Part shown: piece by piece, positions 7,201-11,328 of the stretch
Position numbering within the stretch: the first letter of the stretch is position 1
How the letters are laid out: each line of letters opens with the position of its first letter
NCBI GenBank assembly: GCA_947624475.1
Contig: CANQKK010000017.1
Location: forward strand, 1 to 11,328
Direction: 5' to 3'
Length of the DNA stretch: 11,328 nt
Origin: an uncultured Bacilli bacterium
GTDB taxonomy: Bacteria > Bacillota_I > Bacilli_A > RF39 > UBA660
Made by a program: the position numbers and the translations under genes
Notes under the pieces: model-generated
Database searches by the model: none
Told to the model about the DNA's origin: nothing
What the model saw: the letters and a program-made list of their open reading frames with translations, nothing else

Positions 7201-8859
7201 ATGGATGAAAATAAACAAAATGAAATAGATAATGAGGAAAATGCTCATACTCCATCTTCTAATCCTAGAAATGGATATCATCAAACAAAGATCAATAATG
7301 ATTTAAATAGTGATCCGAAAGATTTTTCTATTACTAGAAAAAGAAATATGGGACTAGTAAATAATGTTCCGCCAGTCGAAGGAAGTACTAATGAAACACC
7401 CAAAGCAGAAAATGCAAATGATTTGAATAAGGAAAAAACAAATACTGATGAAAGCAAAGGTAATTTACAAAATACTGCGCAAAAGACTGATAATACTGAT
7501 AAAAAAGAAGATAGTAAAAAAAACAAAGGAAAAACTTTATTAAATAAATTTAATCCAAAAAAAAATAAAATTCTATTACTAATAATGGGATTATCAATAT
7601 TTCATATAATTATATTTATAATCATACTGATAGTTCCTCTTATGGCTTTAGGAATTATAGATATTGAAGGATTAACAACTTCTTTATTTGGAGAAAGTAA
7701 TTATTCATCAAGTTCATCACTATCTTTAAACACACCATTTTCTTCAAAAAGTAACATTGCTAAAATATCAAAAAGTTGTGAATTTGTAATGGTTGATGGA
7801 GAAGCTGTATCTCTTGAAGATTATGTCGCCGGAGTAGTTGCTGCTGAAGGTTATACTAGTGAAAACATTGAAGCATTAAAAGCTCAAGCCATAGCAGCTC
7901 GAACATTTGTTATATATAATAGTAATTTTTGCCAAAGTTCTGTAGAGAATAGTAGTCGTTTTCAAAATTATGATCCAAATAGAATAGACGATAAAGCAAG
8001 GCAAGCCGCTGAAGATACAAAAGGTTTAGTTTTACTATATGACTCTAAAGTATTTAACTCACAGTATGATTCTTTTTACAAAGGTGGAGATTATAGCTGT
8101 GATAATAGTAATAACTGTAGTGTAACATATACTAAATTACCAAACAGTGAAAAACATAAAGTAGCAGCAAATAGTGCTCATTATAATCAGATAGCAGGTG
8201 GTCATGGACGGGGTATGAGTCAAGTTGCTTCATATGTTCTTGCTGATAGTGGAATGAATTACGAGGAAATATTAAAATATTTTTATTCTGACGGAGTTGA
8301 AATAGGTAGTTTATACGGATATGAAGGATATTACAAGGGAGTATCTGCTTCATCAGATAACTTTACTACCAGAAATAAAATACCTCTTAGTACAGATAAG
8401 CATGATGCTTTTTACTGGTATTCTGTAAATAATCTGTCTTACGCTAGTGGATTTTTTGGAGAATGTACATGGTATGCTTACGGAAGAGCAAACGAAATAT
8501 TAGATGAAGCTGGTTCTACTCTCAACTGGTTATCAGCACCGGATGCAAAAGAATGGTTATCAGCCAATTCAAATAGACCTGACCCATTTTCGTACAGTAC
8601 TAATGTTACTGAACCAAAAGTTGGAGCCATTATTGTTTGGGGTAGTTCCCAGTGGGGACATGTAGCAGTAGTTGAAGCAGTAAATGATGATGGGACAATC
8701 GATTATTCTGAAGGTAATATCTCTGCTTTAAAAGGACCAAATAATCCTGGAGGATACAGATATGTATCGCATGCTTCATATATAGGAACAAAAACGGGAA
8801 CAATTTCGCATATTTGGAAGGGTTATAATTTCCTTGGTTACATATATATAATAGAGTAG
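7201..8859 (+). CDS. Membrane-anchored SpoIID + CHAP peptidoglycan hydrolase of the T4SS
   Basis: The product has 552 residues from ATG 7201 after GGTGGTGA (7187-7194). Residues 1-122 are a charged, disordered cytoplasmic part ending in a Lys-rich stretch. A single helix (about 123-152) anchors it. Residues 190-370 match the SpoIID/LytB family: LEDYVAGVVAAE with Glu216 at the place of the catalytic Glu, EALKAQAIAART (224-235), and GGHGRGMSQ (333-341). Cys300 and Cys306 might bind zinc. Residues about 408-552 form a CHAP domain, with GECTWYAYGRA (Cys422 as nucleophile) and WGHVAVVE (His487). SpoIID enzymes cut glycan strands lacking stem peptides; CHAP enzymes cut stem peptides or the amide link. 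One protein could thus strip and cut the wall to let the secretion channel through, replacing the lysozyme/SLT + NlpC/P60 enzyme (Tn916 Orf14 type) usual in these systems. Substrate specificity is inferred. Confidence 0.88.
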   Translation: MDENKQNEIDNEENAHTPSSNPRNGYHQTKINNDLNSDPKDFSITRKRNMGLVNNVPPVEGSTNETPKAENANDLNKEKTNTDESKGNLQNTAQKTDNTDKKEDSKKNKGKTLLNKFNPKKNKILLLIMGLSIFHIIIFIIILIVPLMALGIIDIEGLTTSLFGESNYSSSSSLSLNTPFSSKSNIAKISKSCEFVMVDGEAVSLEDYVAGVVAAEGYTSENIEALKAQAIAARTFVIYNSNFCQSSVENSSRFQNYDPNRIDDKARQAAEDTKGLVLLYDSKVFNSQYDSFYKGGDYSCDNSNNCSVTYTKLPNSEKHKVAANSAHYNQIAGGHGRGMSQVASYVLADSGMNYEEILKYFYSDGVEIGSLYGYEGYYKGVSASSDNFTTRNKIPLSTDKHDAFYWYSVNNLSYASGFFGECTWYAYGRANEILDEAGSTLNWLSAPDAKEWLSANSNRPDPFSYSTNVTEPKVGAIIVWGSSQWGHVAVVEAVNDDGTIDYSEGNISALKGPNNPGGYRYVSHASYIGTKTGTISHIWKGYNFLGYIYIIE

Positions 8860-8868
8860 GGAGGAATA

Positions 8869-9540
8869 ATGAAAAAAAAATTATCAATACTATTAATATT
8901 TGGAATTTTTTGTTTGAGTGGTTGTACTTTTGAATATGATTTAACAATTGATAGTTCCACAGTACTCGAAGATAACAAAGTATTTATTAGTAATTCATCT
9001 AAAGAAACAATTGATGAAGATATCGTAAATATTGTAAGTAAATATACTGGTCCAACCAATAGTCTTGGTATGTATGATACCAAAACAATTGAAGAAAATA
9101 ACATTATTGGTAAATCATACAAAAGAGAATACAAAATTCTAGATTATAACAATTCTGTATCATTTTCTAATTGTTATGATTCACATAAAATAACACAAGA
9201 TAATAAAACTATAGAAATAGCAACCAGCAGGGAATTTACCTGTTTCCAAAAGTATGAAGAATTAGAAGAAGTAACTGTAAATTTAACCGTTAAGGACTAT
9301 AATGTAATTTCATCTAATGCCGACTATGTTTCTGGAAATAATTATATTTGGAATATTACTCCTTCAAATGCCAACGATAAATTAATAAATATTGTTTTAG
9401 AAAATAAAGAAACTTCTAGTAAAAGAAAAAAGATAATTTTTAATACAAGTATCGTTATCTTTATCGGATCAGCATTTGCTATTGCTGGATTTATTGCTCT
9501 ACTTGTACATATGAGAGGGAAAAGAAAAAATAAAATATAA
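8869..9540 (+). CDS. Lipoprotein with C-terminal membrane helix, function unknown
   Basis: The product has 223 residues; GGGAGGA overlaps the stop of the previous gene and lies about four bases before ATG 8869. It has a lipoprotein signal with lipobox LSGC, so Cys19 would be lipidated after cleavage. Residues 20 to about 190 are predicted outside and mostly β-rich, with Cys at about 102 and 125. A hydrophobic helix (about 195-214) follows a KRKK stretch and is itself followed by a basic tail. A β-rich lipoprotein domain with a C-terminal helix recalls the LppM/DUF3153-type architecture, but I cannot confirm membership. As the last gene before a terminator in the T4SS operon it may be an accessory structural or stabilising subunit (a VirB7- or VirB8-like role is conceivable). 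No enzymatic motif is visible. Confidence 0.6.
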   Translation: MKKKLSILLIFGIFCLSGCTFEYDLTIDSSTVLEDNKVFISNSSKETIDEDIVNIVSKYTGPTNSLGMYDTKTIEENNIIGKSYKREYKILDYNNSVSFSNCYDSHKITQDNKTIEIATSREFTCFQKYEELEEVTVNLTVKDYNVISSNADYVSGNNYIWNITPSNANDKLINIVLENKETSSKRKKIIFNTSIVIFIGSAFAIAGFIALLVHMRGKRKNKI

Positions 9541-9579
9541 AAATATTAATATTATTATATTATTTATTAATTTAAATTT

Positions 9580-9603
9580 AAGTCAGTTCAAACTGACTTT
9601 TCT
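9580..9603 (+). terminator. Rho-independent terminator of the main T4SS operon
   Basis: AAGTCAGTT pairs with AACTGACTT (9580-9588 with 9591-9599); in practice a seven-base stem AGTCAGT/ACTGACT closes a four-base TCAA loop. TTTTCT follows directly. It lies 40 bases after the lipoprotein stop, in an otherwise A/T-only stretch, and ends the operon. Because the stem is symmetric it could also work on the other strand, but no gene is seen there. Confidence 0.7.
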
Positions 9604-9638
9604 ACTACAGATATAAAAAATATAGTTCCAAAATAATA

Positions 9639-9667
9639 TTTACAATTTAACTTATTAATGCTATAAT
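9639..9667 (+). promoter_or_regulatory. Strong sigma-A type promoter for the coupling protein gene
   Basis: TTTACA at 9639-9644 (five of six consensus bases), a 17-base spacer, and a perfect TATAAT at 9662-9667 preceded by TG and one base (extended -10). Transcription would start near 9674, eight bases before the GGAGG at 9682-9686. This is the best promoter in the window, and shows that the coupling protein has its own transcription unit. Confidence 0.75.
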
Positions 9668-9694
9668 ATTCTTAGTTATTCGGAGGAAAAATAT

Positions 9695-11328
9695 ATGAAA
9701 ATAAAAGTAGAAAAAAAAGATCTAATAATATTTATTGCTTTTTGTGTATTTTTATTATATCTTTGTGCTATTGGAGTTCTTAATGCCTCTAGTTTAGCTA
9801 GTGAAGGAAAATTTTATGGAATATTACCTTTTAGAGCATTTACTCCTAAATATATAGGTGTGACATTACTACTTTTTTTAGCTGCTCTCGTAGGCTTGTT
9901 TATAACTGTAAAGTCTTATATTTTTGATCATGAAAAAGGTTTTGGCTTGTCAATTGGAGCAAAAAAAGAAAAAGGTTATTCAAGGTGGGCAAGTGATAAT
10001 GAATTCAAAAAAGGATTGGATATTGTCGATATAAAGGCCGATAAAATACCCGCTGCTGGAATTGCTCTTCATAGTAAGAAAGGTAAGATGTGGGTTGACA
10101 ATGGCGAAGACCATTACCTAGTCATGGGTGCGACTGGTTCCGGTAAAACCGTAATAGTTGCAATGCCGATGATTAAATTACTTGCTAAACATGACGAATC
10201 AATGATTCTAACTGACCCTAAAGGAGAACTATATGAAGAGACAGCAGAACTATTAAAGGCCAGTGGTTATAACATAATTACTTTAGATTTTAGAGAACCA
10301 AGTAAAGGAAATGCGTGGAACCCTATGTCGCTACCATATCAATTGTATAAAGAAGGTTCTCAAGATAAGGCAATTGAACTTTTAGACGACTTAGCATTAA
10401 ATATTCTATATGAAGAAAAATCTACTGGTGATCCATTTTGGGAAAAGACAGCGGCCGATTATTTTACAGGATTATCTCTAGGATTATTTGAGGATGGAAC
10501 AGAAGAACAAATAAATCTAAATAGTATTAATTTAATGAGTAGTTTGGGCGAAGAGCGTTTCGGTGGACCTAATAATAATTATATTAAAGAGTATTTTAAT
10601 GGAAAAGATCCATCTAAACCAGCTTACATAAATGCCTCTGGTACAGTTTTTACTGCTGATGAAACTAAACAAGGAATAATTGCTACTTTTAAACAGAAAA
10701 TAAAATTATTCTCTTCCCGTGAAAATTTATCGGAGATGCTTTCCTACAGTGACTTTGATATGCGTGAAATTGGAAGAAAGAAGACGGCAGTATTCTTAAT
10801 TGTCCAAGATGAGAAAAAAACTCTTCATCCACTTGCTACCATATTTATTAAACAGTGTTATGAGACATTAATAGATGTTGCACAAGAGTGCGGAGGCAAG
10901 TTGCCATTTAGAACTAACTTTATCCTTGACGAGTTTGCTAATATGCCACCATTAAAAGATGTAACAACGATGGTAACAGCAGCTCGTAGTAGATTAATAA
11001 GATTTACCTTTATTATCCAAAACTTTGCACAACTTACCAAAGTTTACGGAAAAGAAGACGGAGATACTATTCGTGGTAACTGTAATCTTCTCTATCTAAT
11101 AAGTAGTGAAATAGCAGCACTTGAAGAAATAAGTAAAATGTGTGGAGAAGTAAAATCCAAGGAAAAAGAAAAAACAGCATCAACTCCTTTAGTAACAGTA
11201 AGTGATCTTCAAAGATTAAGTCAATTTGAAATAATTGTTTTACGTAGAAGAATGTTTCCATATAAAACTAAGTTTGAAACAGACTTTCAAGTAGACTGGG
11301 GAAGAACTTATCCCAAGGCAACACCTGA
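9695..11328 (+). CDS. virD4: VirD4/TraG-family T4SS coupling protein (3' end outside the window)
   Basis: An open frame of 544 codons runs from ATG 9695 (GGAGG eight bases upstream) past the right edge; the TGA at 11326-11328 is out of frame. Two N-terminal membrane helices (about residues 9-30 and 54-74) precede the cytoplasmic ATPase. Walker A is GATGSGKT at 145-152, followed by TDPKGELY at 173-180, Walker B FILDEFANMPPL at 409-420, a TAARSRLIR segment near 428-436, and IIQNFAQL at 440-447. These are hallmarks of VirD4/TraG coupling proteins, hexameric ATPases that recruit the substrate (a relaxase-DNA complex or effector proteins) to the channel. The catalytic core is intact as far as it can be seen; the C-terminal part is missing, so the full length and any fused domain are unknown. 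It is transcribed separately from the upstream operon. Confidence 0.93.
   Translation, partial: MKIKVEKKDLIIFIAFCVFLLYLCAIGVLNASSLASEGKFYGILPFRAFTPKYIGVTLLLFLAALVGLFITVKSYIFDHEKGFGLSIGAKKEKGYSRWASDNEFKKGLDIVDIKADKIPAAGIALHSKKGKMWVDNGEDHYLVMGATGSGKTVIVAMPMIKLLAKHDESMILTDPKGELYEETAELLKASGYNIITLDFREPSKGNAWNPMSLPYQLYKEGSQDKAIELLDDLALNILYEEKSTGDPFWEKTAADYFTGLSLGLFEDGTEEQINLNSINLMSSLGEERFGGPNNNYIKEYFNGKDPSKPAYINASGTVFTADETKQGIIATFKQKIKLFSSRENLSEMLSYSDFDMREIGRKKTAVFLIVQDEKKTLHPLATIFIKQCYETLIDVAQECGGKLPFRTNFILDEFANMPPLKDVTTMVTAARSRLIRFTFIIQNFAQLTKVYGKEDGDTIRGNCNLLYLISSEIAALEEISKMCGEVKSKEKEKTASTPLVTVSDLQRLSQFEIIVLRRRMFPYKTKFETDFQVDWGRTYPKATP

Noticed and set aside
11326..11328. TGA as the end of the coupling protein
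   Set aside because: It is not in the frame that begins at 9695; the gene continues past the window.
1..11328. CRISPR arrays, tRNA/rRNA genes, insertion sequences, riboswitches
   Set aside because: No regularly spaced repeats, cloverleaf-like segments, transposase motifs or terminal repeats were found on reading either strand.

Overview
The window comes from a low-GC bacterium with Gram-positive habits. Promoters are AT-rich with TATAAT and TGn extended -10 elements, and most genes have strong GGAGG ribosome sites. There is a lipobox lipoprotein, and cell-wall hydrolase domains sit behind a single membrane anchor, so no outer membrane is implied. Trp is encoded by TGG and no coding frame contains TGA, so the code is not the mycoplasma one. 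All complete genes seen stop with TAA or TAG. An uncultured gut-type member of the Bacillota (Bacilli/Mollicutes relatives) is a reasonable guess, but only a guess.

Every supported gene lies on the + strand and together they form a type IV secretion/conjugation (T4SS) locus of the Gram-positive kind. Layout: 1-160 is a non-coding leader with a promoter. 179-562 is a small two-helix VirB2/TrbC-like pilin-type protein. 563-781 holds hairpins and tandem extended -10 promoters. 782-2548 is a large secreted ectodomain that ends in the same two-helix module. 2582-4510 is a polytopic VirB6/TrbL-like channel protein. 4529-4848 is a PrgI-like two-helix protein whose frame is broken once. 4814-5377 and 5377-7161 together make a VirB4 ATPase split into an N-terminal domain protein and the ATPase. 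7201-8859 is a membrane-anchored SpoIID + CHAP peptidoglycan hydrolase. 8869-9540 is a lipoprotein with an additional C-terminal membrane helix. A rho-independent terminator follows. After it, a near-consensus promoter drives a VirD4/TraG coupling ATPase (9695 onward) that runs off the right edge.

Working model (inference from family knowledge): VirB4 powers assembly and transport, the VirB6-like and PrgI-like proteins form the membrane channel, and the pilin-like proteins provide surface structure. The SpoIID/CHAP enzyme opens the wall, and the coupling protein feeds substrate. No relaxase, integrase, oriT or recognisable VirB8-like protein is visible, so the window does not show whether this is an integrative conjugative element or a domesticated secretion machine. 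The points most worth checking are the SpoIID+CHAP hydrolase, the pilin module reused at the end of a large surface protein, the frame break in the PrgI-like gene and the split VirB4.
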